From assembly GCA_016710685.1 (NCBI GenBank), contig JADJVC010000001.1, forward strand, positions 186,001 through 250,000: a stretch of 64,000 nucleotides of DNA, given 5' to 3'. The DNA comes from Flavobacteriales bacterium (lineage in GTDB: Bacteria > Bacteroidota > Bacteroidia > Flavobacteriales_F > PHOS-HE28). Within the stretch, counting starts at the first letter, position 1; each line of letters starts with the position of its first letter. Both the position numbers and the translations under genes were made by a program. This document shows positions 26,188-34,610 of the stretch, piece after piece. The notes beneath the pieces were generated by a model. It was not told the origin of the DNA and did not search any database. It worked only from the letters and a program-made list of their open reading frames with translations.

Positions 26188-26221
26188 AAGGGGCCGCCTC
26201 AGTTCGAGGCGGCCCCTTTTT
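26188..26221 (+). terminator. Terminator of the 258-bp-repeat gene
   Basis: The arms aaggggccgcctc and gaggcggcccctt are followed by a T run, 20 bases after the stop codon. The hairpin separates this gene from the convergent xseB. Confidence 0.9.
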
Positions 26222-26306
26222 CGTTTGTCGAAGAAAGTTGTCATGCCGGGCTTGCCCGGGATCGCATTCGCCTGTGTCGAAAAATAAGCGTATGGGCATA
26301 ACGTTG

Positions 26307-26513
26307 CTACAACCCCAACTTCTTCACCAGCGCACCAACCTCAGCCTCCGTGCTGCGTAACATTTCGTTGCAAAAGGTGATCAACACCACGGCCCTTTTC
26401 ACCTTGCCGGTGAGCGCGTCCACGGAGATCTTGTCCTCTTGCAGGTCCTGCATGATGCCCTCCAGCTCCGTGAAGGCTTTTTCGTAGGTGAGCTTGTCTT
26501 CAACCTTTTCCAT
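26307..26513 (-). CDS. xseB: Exodeoxyribonuclease VII small subunit
   Basis: Small helical subunit of ExoVII, which degrades single-stranded DNA from either end. From MEKVEDKLTYEKAFTELEGI the protein is 68 residues, normal for XseB, with the typical LTYEKAFTELEGIMQDLQEDKISVDALTGKVKRA signature region. The frame is open further upstream, but that part lies in xseA. The start overlaps the xseA end by 14 bases, the usual arrangement for this pair. Confidence 0.9.
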   Translation of the reverse strand: MEKVEDKLTYEKAFTELEGIMQDLQEDKISVDALTGKVKRAVVLITFCNEMLRSTEAEVGALVKKLGL

Positions 26514-27882
26514 GGCGTTCAATGTTTTTGATGGTGGACCAGGCTTTCCCGCTGGCAAAGGTCGTTTCCACTTCGTCGCCGGGCTTTAGCGTGCCGGGGT
26601 CTTTTATGGCGTGCCCGTCTTTGCGGGTAATGCTGAAGCCGCGGTGGAGGAGCTTTTCGGGCGAGAGGAATTGGATCGCATCGTCCATGCCTTGCAGGCG
26701 GCCGAGCAGAAGCTGAAAGCCGCGTTGCGCAATCCCCGATAACGAGCCGCTCATTTCGCGGATCCGTGCGGCTTCAACCTGTGCCAGTTTGTGGCGCGGC
26801 AACAGTGCGAGGTCGTGGGCAAACGTTTCCAGCACGCGGCTTGAAACGGCGATCTTGTCCGTTACGCTTCGCGCGAATTGGCCCGTAGTGGTGTGCAACA
26901 GTCCGCGCTCATTCCTGCAACGTGCCGTGGGCCGCATAATTACCATTTCCGTGAAGGTGCTCAATCCTTCCTTCCGTGCCGTAAAATCGGTGAGCATGGC
27001 GTTGTGGATCTGCACCAGCATGCCCGTCATCGAGGTCTCGAAGTACATGGCCCGGTCAACAAAAAAATCCGCGACAGCAGTGGGCGTTTTGTGGTGCCCC
27101 TTTGCAATAAGGTCCAACACAGAAACGTCCACGTCGTGCCCGATACCTGTGAGCACAGGGATGCGCATTTGCGCCGCCACGCGCGCCAGCTCCAGGTCGT
27201 TGAACGGTTCCAAGTCCAGTTTACTGCCGCCGCCACGGATCAACACCACGGCATCAAATTTTGTGGGGTCAATGGCGGCAAGCGCGGCACGGAGTTCCCC
27301 CGCCGCAGCCTCGCCTTGTACCACGGCGTTGAACAAACGCACATGGAAACGATAGCCGTGTTCGTTGTGCTCCAAGTGCTTCATGAAATCCGTGTAAGCC
27401 GCAGTGCCCTGCGAGGCTATCAACGCGATGCGCTGCACCACCAGCGGCATGCGAATGAACCGGTTCCTATCGTATAGGCCTTCTTCCTTCAGCGTTGCGA
27501 TGGTTTCCCGCTTGCGCCGCTCCAGTTCGCTGATGTTGAAGCTCAGGTCGATCTGTTCAATCACCAAGCTCAGCCCAAAAACCAAGTGGTAGTTGGTCTT
27601 GGCCAAGAAAAGGATCTCCACGCCGTCCTTCAGGATGTTGCGGCTTTCACCGCCTAATTCCTGCCGGATGCGGTTCAACGCGGACATCCAGATCGCGCCA
27701 CGCATCACGGCCACTTTCTCGCCGTCCTGATGTTGCACAAGTTCCAAGTACGCATGTTTGCCCACGTTGATGGCAGCGATCTCCGCCTTCACCCAGAACG
27801 ATGCTCCATGCGTAGCCTCCTCGATCCGTTGCTTGATCGCGGTGCCGACCTGGCGTAGGGTGTAGATCTTGCGCTCCTCCAT
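26500..27882 (-). CDS. xseA: Exodeoxyribonuclease VII large subunit
   Basis: Catalytic subunit of ExoVII. The 460 residues begin with the OB-fold (KIYTLRQVGTAIKQRIEEA... FWVKAEIAAINVGKHAYLEL) and continue into the catalytic domain with GTAAYTDFMKHL, DAVVLIRGGGSKLDLEPFND and IPVLTGIGHDVD, all family hallmarks. The C-terminus GHAIKDPGTLKPGDEVETTF is the usual closing block. It forms a two-gene operon with xseB, ending in the intergenic region shared with the 258-bp-repeat gene. Confidence 0.95.
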   Translation of the reverse strand: MEERKIYTLRQVGTAIKQRIEEATHGASFWVKAEIAAINVGKHAYLELVQHQDGEKVAVMRGAIWMSALNRIRQELGGESRNILKDGVEILFLAKTNYHLVFGLSLVIEQIDLSFNISELERRKRETIATLKEEGLYDRNRFIRMPLVVQRIALIASQGTAAYTDFMKHLEHNEHGYRFHVRLFNAVVQGEAAAGELRAALAAIDPTKFDAVVLIRGGGSKLDLEPFNDLELARVAAQMRIPVLTGIGHDVDVSVLDLIAKGHHKTPTAVADFFVDRAMYFETSMTGMLVQIHNAMLTDFTARKEGLSTFTEMVIMRPTARCRNERGLLHTTTGQFARSVTDKIAVSSRVLETFAHDLALLPRHKLAQVEAARIREMSGSLSGIAQRGFQLLLGRLQGMDDAIQFLSPEKLLHRGFSITRKDGHAIKDPGTLKPGDEVETTFASGKAWSTIKNIERHGKG

Positions 27883-27952
27883 TCTTCGGCCATGCCGACT
27901 AATCCGTCAAACCGGAATTAGCAAGTGTAGTGACTTTGCCGGTTGATCCGAA

Positions 27953-27980
27953 CTCCGGGTCCGCCGCGCGAGACCCGGAG
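27953..27980 (-). terminator. Possible terminator hairpin after the B12 operon
   Basis: The arms ctccgggtc and gacccggag pair perfectly over nine bases around a ten-base loop, 24 bases beyond the stop of the BtuG-like gene. No T tract follows on the minus strand, so intrinsic termination is uncertain. Confidence 0.4.
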
Positions 27981-28004
27981 AGAGTCCGACCCAAGACTCA
28001 CGAC

Positions 28005-29051
28005 TCAATTGAAAACAAACCCGCCCGGAATTGTTCCCGCCAAAAACGTGTTCACAACGGAGCCATCCGGCCGGTAGCGGTAAACCGTGCCCCGTTGCAC
28101 GTAATCGCTTGCATCGGCCACGTACAAGATGCCTGTTTGCGGCTCCACACCGATCGCATTGAAGTTCCGTCCTGCCGCGGCCACGAATGCGCTGGACGGC
28201 AATGCAGCGCTGGCGATCGCCATGCGGAACACGTCGCCGTTCAGGTAGTACAACGTGTCCTTACTGCTGTTCATCGTCAAACGCCAAGGGCTGTCGCTGG
28301 TGCTGGGGAATGGGAACACGGCCTCAACGGAATCCGCTTGCGGGTCGATGCGATAAAGGGCAGGGGGTGTTCCGCTTCCGCCGGTGCACGCCACCCAGAG
28401 CTTGCCGTTCGTGTCTGCAACAATCGAATTGGAACCGTGACTTACTGCAATGCTGTCCTCTAGCAGGTCCGTTGCCGTGTTGATCACATAGACGTAGCTG
28501 CGGCTTTTGTTGGTCACGTACACATTGCCTTCCGCCAGCGCCAATTCTTCCGTCCAGCCGGGGCAGGGGATATGGCCTGTGATGCTGTTGCTGCCCAGGT
28601 CCACCACCGCGATGCTGTTGCCGTACAAGTCGGTGATGTAAGCCTTGTTGTCGCTTACCGGTAACAAATAGCGCGGTGAAGTGAAGCCCGTGATCGTGGC
28701 CGTGGAGACGAATGTGGTCGGGTCCACAACCACCACTTTTCCGCTGTTGTTAAGTACCACGTAGCCCTTGCCGTTGAACAGGCGCATGCTCTGGCATACG
28801 TCCCCAAGCGCCGTGCCATTGGCCGGGGCGTACAGGTCTTCCGAGGAAGTGCCGCTAGCGATGTCGTAGTAGCTCACCGTGGCATTACCGGCTTGGAAGT
28901 TGCCTTCGTTGGTAATGAATACGCCGCTGCTGCTGATTGTAGGCGGCGTGCCGGTTGGTTCTTCCGGATGATCTTTCACGCAGGATGCAAAGACCAATAG
29001 GGCGATCAACCCTAGAAGGATTTTTCGTTGGATTATGTTGTTCGCTTTCAT
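28005..29051 (-). CDS. Surface lipoprotein with YncE-like beta-propeller; candidate BtuG-type cobalamin-binding protein
   Basis: A 348-residue lipoprotein: signal peptide MKANNIIQRKILLGLIALLV with lipobox FASC (Cys24), an acidic spacer, then a seven-bladed propeller of the YncE/DUF5074 kind (SVVVVD-like strands such as GKVVVVDPTTFV, NSIAVVDLGSNS, RSYVYVINTATD). BtuG of Bacteroides is also a surface propeller lipoprotein next to BtuB and binds vitamin B12 very tightly; that is established for Bacteroides, while its function here is inferred from fold and operon. The start overlaps the btuB-like stop by 4 bases (ATGA). A cobalamin riboswitch heads the operon. Last gene of the operon. Confidence 0.75.
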   Translation of the reverse strand: MKANNIIQRKILLGLIALLVFASCVKDHPEEPTGTPPTISSSGVFITNEGNFQAGNATVSYYDIASGTSSEDLYAPANGTALGDVCQSMRLFNGKGYVVLNNSGKVVVVDPTTFVSTATITGFTSPRYLLPVSDNKAYITDLYGNSIAVVDLGSNSITGHIPCPGWTEELALAEGNVYVTNKSRSYVYVINTATDLLEDSIAVSHGSNSIVADTNGKLWVACTGGSGTPPALYRIDPQADSVEAVFPFPSTSDSPWRLTMNSSKDTLYYLNGDVFRMAIASAALPSSAFVAAAGRNFNAIGVEPQTGILYVADASDYVQRGTVYRYRPDGSVVNTFLAGTIPGGFVFN

Positions 29052-30993
29052 TTTACTTGGACGGCCCGCACCGGTTTGTTGAACAACACCCGCACACCGA
29101 ACTGATAATTCCGCATCGGCATGGGCCTGTTTTGCACGGCCTGATAATTCTCGTCGAACAGGTTAAAGGCTTGCGCTAACCATTCCATCCGCCAGCTTTT
29201 TCCGCCGCGCATCGCGTAGGAGAGCGAGGCGTCCGCCAAGGTGAACGGTTCCAGAAATTCGCGGTTGTCCGTGCTGGTGTAGCGGTAGCCGGTGTAGTGC
29301 ATGGCATAGGTGGCGCTGATGCGCTTGTAAACGATGGCCACGTCCGCATGCCCGGAGTAGATCGGTACGTAGATCAACTGCTTGCCCACGGAAACGTCGT
29401 TCGCCACTTTGGCTTCTTCGCTAGTGGAAAGCACATAGCTCGTCATCACGCCAAGTTTCAGGTCAACGTTGCCGACGCGCGTACGCACTTCTCCGCGCGC
29501 TTCAAGGCCGCGGCTCCAAACATTGGCGATGTTTTGGGGGCTCCAATACGCCGGACCCGGCAGCCAAATGATCCAATTGTCCACGTTGCGTCCAAAGGCC
29601 GTGAACTCGCCGGAAAGCACCATCTTCGAACGCACTGGTTTCCATTTTGCGGCAAGGCCAATGTCGCCGCTGTAGCCGCTTTCCGGCAACAGTGCGGGGT
29701 TGCCGCCGGGGTTCCAATACAAGTCGTTGAAGGTGGGCACGCGGTACACTTTGGAGACATTCGCCTTCGCGGTCAGCGTTTTTGAAAGGTCGTAGTCGCT
29801 TCCCAGTGAGACGGTGAACGGCACCGCTTGGCCCGCCATCCATTCCTGCCGCGCGGAAAAAGTGTTGCGCGAATTTCCGTCCTTGGAGTTGAGCTGGTAC
29901 GACGCAAACAATGCTATGCGGTTTTGTTGCGGCCGATCCGGATAGCCTGCTGAAACAGCCTGTGCAAACGTGTTGTTGATGCCCGCATTGATCGCATGGC
30001 CGGGCTTCAATTTCAATTTCATTTCCGCCTCCATGATCAGGTTCTGCGAATGGCTGAACTCTCCCGGTGCGTTGCTGAATGCGAACCAGTCCAGTTGCTC
30101 ATCGAAGTAGCCCGCACGTACGTTCCATTGCACCGTTTCACCGGTGCGCTGCCATTCGGTGGTCATGCGCCAAGTTTCGTCTTGCTGTCGCGCTGTGCTG
30201 TTTTCCTGTACCAGGGTAGGGGGAATGCCACGTTCGCTGTTCTGATACCAAATGCGCAGGTTGATCCGTTGCCGCGAATTGATGCGGAAATGGTTTTCCG
30301 CCAGCAGGCCGAATTGCTGCAAGTCCGCATTGCGCTGGTTTTGCCGCGGTGCGCCGCGCACTTCGGTGTTGGCATAACTGAAGTCGTTGCGTGCTGAAGT
30401 GTTGAAGAACTTGATGGACGATGCCCAGCGCGCCGTGCTGTATGCGATGCCCGCATCCTGCCGCTGGTCGCCAAAACTGCCGAGAGACGCGCCCGCTTCC
30501 ACATCAAGCCCTCTGCTGAAGGCTGCAACATTGTCCAGCAACACCGTGCCTCCCATGGCGCCGCTACCCCACAATGCACTCGTGCCGCCGTACTGCACGC
30601 TCACGCGATCGGCCACTTGCATGGGCACCAAGGACGATCCAGCTGGCCGTTCATGGCGCTGCCAATGTTGAAGCCGTTCCACAAGATGGCCGTTTGCCCA
30701 GCACTGCCGCCACGGAACGAGGTAGTGGCCAGCGAACCTTGGCCGTAGCTCTTGATGAAGATCGGTGTCTCGTTCCGCAACAATTCACCGAGTGTGGCCG
30801 AACTGTACCGCGCCAGCGTTGCGCTGTCCACCATTTGCACTTTGATACCCGAAGCGAATTCCTTGGCGCGCGTGCCGGTCACTGTGGCCTTGGCGAGATG
30901 CACCGTGTCCGGAAGCTCCTGCGCAACCACCACCGGGCCAAAACCCAATACGAGCAGGCCCAGCAGAAGGTAGTTGCGAACAGCGAACGACAT
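29048..30993 (-). CDS. btuB: BtuB-like TonB-dependent outer-membrane cobalamin receptor, frameshifted
   Basis: Outer-membrane receptor predicted to import cobalamin using TonB energy. The N-terminal part (from 30993) encodes a signal peptide, then the plug domain with VTGTRAKEF, LGELLRNETPIFIKSYGQGSLAT and FRGGSAGQTAILWNGFNI. The frame breaks near 30637; adding one base gives NGQLDSSLVPMQ and continues into YGGTSALWGSGAMGG and a 22-strand-type barrel to 29048, about 648 residues in total. Substrate assignment rests on the riboswitch and the BtuG-like partner. The gene starts 40 bases after the T9SS gene upstream and overlaps the lipoprotein gene downstream. The break most likely reflects a base lost in sequencing. 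Confidence 0.85.
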
Positions 30994-31033
30994 GGCGTTA
31001 ATGGCGGATTCCCGACGGAACGGGGAACCGCGA

Positions 31034-31736
31034 TCACTGAATAATGACGGTACGCTTGGTATTGCCGGCTTGCAGTATGTAAAGCCCGCTCGACAACGAG
31101 CCGATGTTGATCGCAGTGGTTCCGCCCATGATCCGGTCTTCCTGCACCAGTTCGCCCAACGTATTGAAGATCCGCACCGGCGACCACATTGGAAGGTCGG
31201 CCTTTACATGCAACACGTCCGTGGCTGGTTGCGGGTAAATCAGCAGTGCAATGGCAGTTGAATTTTCCGCAATGGCCGTGGGCATCGCCGCAGGCACAGG
31301 CTCACTTGGCGGCAGCGCCGGATTGAAATCCGTGTACGAACAGCCGATCCAATCGCCGTTGCCAAGTGGCTCTGCCAGGCCGTTGTTCGTTGCGAAAGTC
31401 GCAATGCTGGTGCCGCTCAAGTACTCAATAATTCGGTGCTCCGCCGATACCAGCGTGTGATCCGTAGAAAACAGAATTCAGAAATCCGCTGACAAATTCA
31501 ACTGAAAATGCGGGGTCCGCCGCAGCGATCGCATCCACCATGTCCGCGCCAGTGCCGCCGTTGTGCAGGTAGCCCCATGCGTACGCCGGGGTTGCGCTGC
31601 CGTCCTGAAAATCCACAACAAGCAAAGATGTATCAGCACCGCTGCCGATCCAATAATGCACTTGCGAAATGTCGAATTGTGCGCACAACGGCGCGCTGGC
31701 TAAAAAGCCGAGAAATGCGGGTACGTATTTGTTCAT
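31034..31736 (-). CDS. T9SS-sorted secreted protein of the cobalamin operon, frameshifted
   Basis: First gene after the riboswitch. A signal peptide (MNKYVPAFLGFLASAPLCAQ) precedes a domain of about 120 residues with HYWIGSGADTSLLVVDFQDG and AYAWGYLHNGGTGADMVDAI, then a proline-rich linker and a type A T9SS sorting domain (LLIYPQPATDVLHVKA... LSSGLYILQAG). The frame breaks near 31430; removing one T (GGAPNIEYLSGTS) gives a single protein of 233 residues. I cannot name the central domain. From memory, proteins with the same W-GSG...VVD...AWGY pattern occur beside B12 transport genes in other phyla, but this is unverified. A role in capturing cobalamin at the surface is inferred. Confidence 0.72.
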
Positions 31737-31844
31737 CCCTGTGGGTGTTTAGGTTTCCTGCCAAACCTCCAGAAAGAAAAAGTGCTTGCGCGCACGCAGA
31801 AAAAGCGGGCACTTGGGCACGCCCCTTTCCTGGAAGCGATCATC

Positions 31845-32008
31845 CAATGTGCCGGTGACAGGTCTTCTGGCTCGCCATTCTCCCCGGCGCCTTCCCATCC
31901 TCCTTGCGGTGGACAGTGGCTTCGTGCCGGTTCGTTTCAGGCTTACAGCTTCAGGAAAAGCCCGGGATTTGCACCCGGTTCCCTTTTAACCCCGCTTGTT
32001 ACCACGGA
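31845..32008 (-). ncRNA. Cobalamin (AdoCbl-type) riboswitch
   Basis: Read on the minus strand, the leader contains the conserved cobalamin-riboswitch elements in order: GGGAACCGGGTGCAAATCCC, CTGTAAGC, GCCACTG, GGGAAGGC and the B12 box GAGCCAGAAGACCTGTC (31874-31858). The spacing fits the class. It ends about 110 bases before the T9SS-sorted gene. The intervening stretch includes a GC-rich segment followed by TTTTTCT that could form a terminator-type expression platform. Cobalamin binding would be expected to reduce expression of the three downstream genes. Confidence 0.92.
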
Positions 32009-32269
32009 GATCATCAGCGCGGCGAAGGTAGGTCGTTATGGAGATCTGGTGTGGTGAGAGAAATTTCTGGTACAGCGTATCGGGTACTGGGTACCGAGTA
32101 CTGCCGACCGCCTGGCGACTGCATCTGCCAGCTGCAACTGCCGACTCTTCTCAGCGCCCCTGGCTGCCGAAGGCATGCTCTGCGTCAAAAAGCTCCGTGA
32201 ACCTCTGTGCCTCCGTGCCTCTGTGGTGTAAAAAACACTCCATCGCTCCCCATTACCTTTGATCTCCCT
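32009..32269. other. Intergenic region upstream of recF with short repeat motifs
   Basis: No gene is seen. At 32079-32150 there is a patch of repeated gggtac/gagtac and ctgcc/actgc motifs. At 32195-32230 lies a string of cctctgtg/cctccgtg units, the kind of short intergenic repeat found at several other places in this window. No promoter for recF was recognised with confidence. Confidence 0.5.
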
Positions 32270-33403
32270 ATGCAAGTTCGTCTTTCCCGTCTTTCCCTCA
32301 ATCAATTCCGCAACCACCGCGAGGCGAAATTGGAACTCGGTCCGCAGCTTAACTGCATCACCGGGCCCAATGGCACCGGAAAGACCAACATGCTGGATGC
32401 CGTGCATTACCTCTGCATGTGCAAAAGCTACTTCGAGGCGCAGGACATGCACAATGTGCTCCACGGCGAGGAGTGGTTCATGCTGAAGGGAAGTATGGAT
32501 TCCGCTGACGGCGTGGACGAAATTTCCTGCGCGGTGCGCAAAGGCAAACGCAAGGCATTCACGCTGAACCGCAAGGAATACGAGCGCTTGGCCGACCATG
32601 TGGGCCGCTACCCCGTGGTGGTGATCACGCCCTACGACGGTCAACTTGTGCTGGACGGAAGTGAAGTGCGCAGGCGTTTTCTGGACGGCCTCATCGCGCA
32701 GTTCGACCGCGCTTACTTGGAATCCCTGTTGCGCTACAACCGCGCATTGGCCCAACGCAACCTGCTGCTGAAGCAGGGCGAAGGCCGCACCCCGCGCGAT
32801 ACCGTTACACCCTGGGACGAACAACTTGTCATTCACGGCGAAGCGGTGTTCAATGTGCGCACGGCTTTTATGGAGCAACTCGTGCCGTTGCTCCGCACGC
32901 ATTACGCGGGCATCAGCAGCGGACCCGAAGAAGTGGACCTGGTGTACAGCAGCGGCGTTGCCGGCCATGGCATGCGCGACGTGCTGGACCACCATTGGCA
33001 ACGCGACCTCGCGGCCCAATACACAACCGGCGGCATCCATAAGGACGACCTGCTTTTTCAGATCGAGGGCCGCCCCATGAAACGTTTCGGCAGCCAAGGC
33101 CAGCAGAAAACATTCCTTATCGCGTTGAAGCTCGCCCAGTTCGACCTCACTGCGGAACGTGCCGGCAAAAAGCCCGTGCTATTGTTGGATGACATCTTCG
33201 ACAAGATCGACCCCGCACGCATGCGACACCTGCTGAAGCTCTTGGGCGACGGGCGTTTCGGCCAAGTGGTGATAACAGACACCGATGCGCCACGCATGCA
33301 CAAGGCACTCGATGGCCTCGGCCTCGATACCCGGTTCTTCCACTTGGAACATGAAGGAACGACCGCCGATCACGCCGGAACTTCCGCAGTGCACACCGCA
33401 TGA
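32270..33403 (+). CDS. recF: DNA replication and repair protein RecF
   Basis: SMC-like ABC ATPase that loads RecA at gapped DNA. The 377-residue protein starts MQVRLSRLSLNQFRNHREAKLEL; the open frame reaches 32207, but the family start is at 32270. Walker A is GPNGTGKT (32-39), the signature-type segment is GSQGQQKTFLIALKLAQ and Walker B is LLLDDIFDKID with Asp307-Asp308. The last four bases overlap the start of the dciA-like gene, so the two are coupled. Confidence 0.94.
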   Translation: MQVRLSRLSLNQFRNHREAKLELGPQLNCITGPNGTGKTNMLDAVHYLCMCKSYFEAQDMHNVLHGEEWFMLKGSMDSADGVDEISCAVRKGKRKAFTLNRKEYERLADHVGRYPVVVITPYDGQLVLDGSEVRRRFLDGLIAQFDRAYLESLLRYNRALAQRNLLLKQGEGRTPRDTVTPWDEQLVIHGEAVFNVRTAFMEQLVPLLRTHYAGISSGPEEVDLVYSSGVAGHGMRDVLDHHWQRDLAAQYTTGGIHKDDLLFQIEGRPMKRFGSQGQQKTFLIALKLAQFDLTAERAGKKPVLLLDDIFDKIDPARMRHLLKLLGDGRFGQVVITDTDAPRMHKALDGLGLDTRFFHLEHEGTTADHAGTSAVHTA

Positions 33404-33690
33404 AACGCCGCAATGACAGCACCATGGCACAGGCCATCGACCGCTTGGTGGACGCCTATGGGCTGCGCGAAAAATTGGACGAGCGCGAAGTGGCTTCCCT
33501 TTGGGATGAACTCGCCGGCGGCATGGTGGCCAAGCACACCGTGGCGGTGAAATTGCGAAGAGGCAAGCTCTACATCAAGGTGGACAGCGCCCCCTTGCGG
33601 CATGAGCTCACCTTCATGCGCGAAGCCCTGAAGAGCTCCGTCAACGCCCGCATGGGCCGCAACGTGGTGCAGGAAGTACTGCTTGATTGA
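33400..33690 (+). CDS. DUF721/DciA-like protein
   Basis: A 96-residue protein of the DUF721 family, to which the replicative helicase loader DciA belongs. The N-terminal half (MAQAIDRLVDAYGLREKLDEREVASLWDELAGGMVAKHT) and the strand-rich VKLRRGKLYIKVDSAPLRHELTFMREAL are typical. In Bacteroidota this gene often follows recF, as here with an ATGA overlap. A role in loading DnaB is plausible from the family but not shown. Confidence 0.85.
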   Translation: MKRRNDSTMAQAIDRLVDAYGLREKLDEREVASLWDELAGGMVAKHTVAVKLRRGKLYIKVDSAPLRHELTFMREALKSSVNARMGRNVVQEVLLD

Positions 33691-33760
33691 GTTCCCCTCA
33701 ATGTCTTTTGCCGAATGGCGAAAACACTGAGCAAAAAATCAAAGCGTATAAACTTGCACC

Positions 33761-34546
33761 ATGGATCCCCGCCTCGAAGCCTTTCAACGCCTGCTCAACA
33801 TCATGGACGACCTGCGCGCCAAGTGCCCGTGGGACATGAAGCAGACCATGGAAACGCTGCGGCCGCTCACCATTGAAGAGACCTACGAGCTTGGCGATGC
33901 GATCTTGAACAAGGACCTGCCGGAAGTAAAAAACGAGTTGGGAGACCTGATGCTGCACAACGTGTTCTATGCCAAGATCGGCGAAGAACAGGGCGCGTTT
34001 ACCATGGCCGATGTGCTCAACGGCATCTGCGAAAAGTTGATCCGCCGGCATCCGCACATCTACGGCGATGTGAAGGTCCAAGGTGAGGAGGAAGTGAAAG
34101 CGAACTGGGAAAAGATCAAGCTGGCGGAGAAGTCGAAAAGCGGCGCGGTGGAAGGGGAGAAGAGCGTCCTCGAAGGCGTGCCACGCGGACTACCCAGCAT
34201 GGTGAAAGCCATCCGCATTCAGGACAAAGCCCGCGGCGTAGGCTTCGACTGGGAGCATGCCCACCAAGTGTGGGAAAAGGTGAACGAGGAACTGGCCGAG
34301 TTGAAACACGAGGTGGAGACAAAAAGCGACAAGCAGGCTGATGAGCTGGGCGACCTGCTGTTCAGTATCGTCAACTATGCACGCTTCCTCGGTGTTGATC
34401 CTGATGAGGCGCTTGAACGCACCAATCGCAAATTCATCCAGCGCTTCCAATTTCTGGAACGCGAAGCACGTAATGACGGCAAGAAGCTGGGCGAAATGAG
34501 CCTCGCGGAAATGGACGTTTACTGGGAACGCGCGAAGACCGCGTGA
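33761..34546 (+). CDS. mazG: Nucleoside triphosphate pyrophosphohydrolase MazG
   Basis: Hydrolyses NTPs and dNTPs to monophosphates and pyrophosphate, cleaning aberrant nucleotides. The 261 residues hold the double MazG arrangement. The first unit has CPWDMKQTMETLRPLTIEETYELGDAI and NELGDLML, giving the metal-binding glutamates and aspartate (Glu39, Glu40, Glu43, Glu59, Asp62 region). The second unit has VNEELAELKHEV and DELGDLLFSIVNYARFLGVDPDEAL. The C-terminal LGEMSLAEMDVYWERAK is normal. A weak -7-like box (TAAACTTG, 33749-33756) lies five bases before the ATG. Confidence 0.93.
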   Translation: MDPRLEAFQRLLNIMDDLRAKCPWDMKQTMETLRPLTIEETYELGDAILNKDLPEVKNELGDLMLHNVFYAKIGEEQGAFTMADVLNGICEKLIRRHPHIYGDVKVQGEEEVKANWEKIKLAEKSKSGAVEGEKSVLEGVPRGLPSMVKAIRIQDKARGVGFDWEHAHQVWEKVNEELAELKHEVETKSDKQADELGDLLFSIVNYARFLGVDPDEALERTNRKFIQRFQFLEREARNDGKKLGEMSLAEMDVYWERAKTA

Positions 34547-34573
34547 TCCATCTTGGTTGTCACCCCGGCCTTA

Positions 34574-34593
34574 GCCCCGATACGTATCGGGGC
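34574..34593. repeat. 20-bp perfect palindrome between convergent genes
   Basis: gccccgatacgtatcggggc is its own reverse complement. It lies 28 bases after the mazG stop and 17 bases before the end of the minus-strand FG-GAP gene. It may act as a bidirectional terminator. A related imperfect form occurs at 43664-43681. Confidence 0.7.
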
Positions 34594-34610
34594 GGGGTCG
34601 CACCCGTTCG

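Noticed and set aside
32036..33097. 353-residue minus-strand frame across recF
   Set aside because: Antisense shadow; recF has both Walker motifs and normal length.
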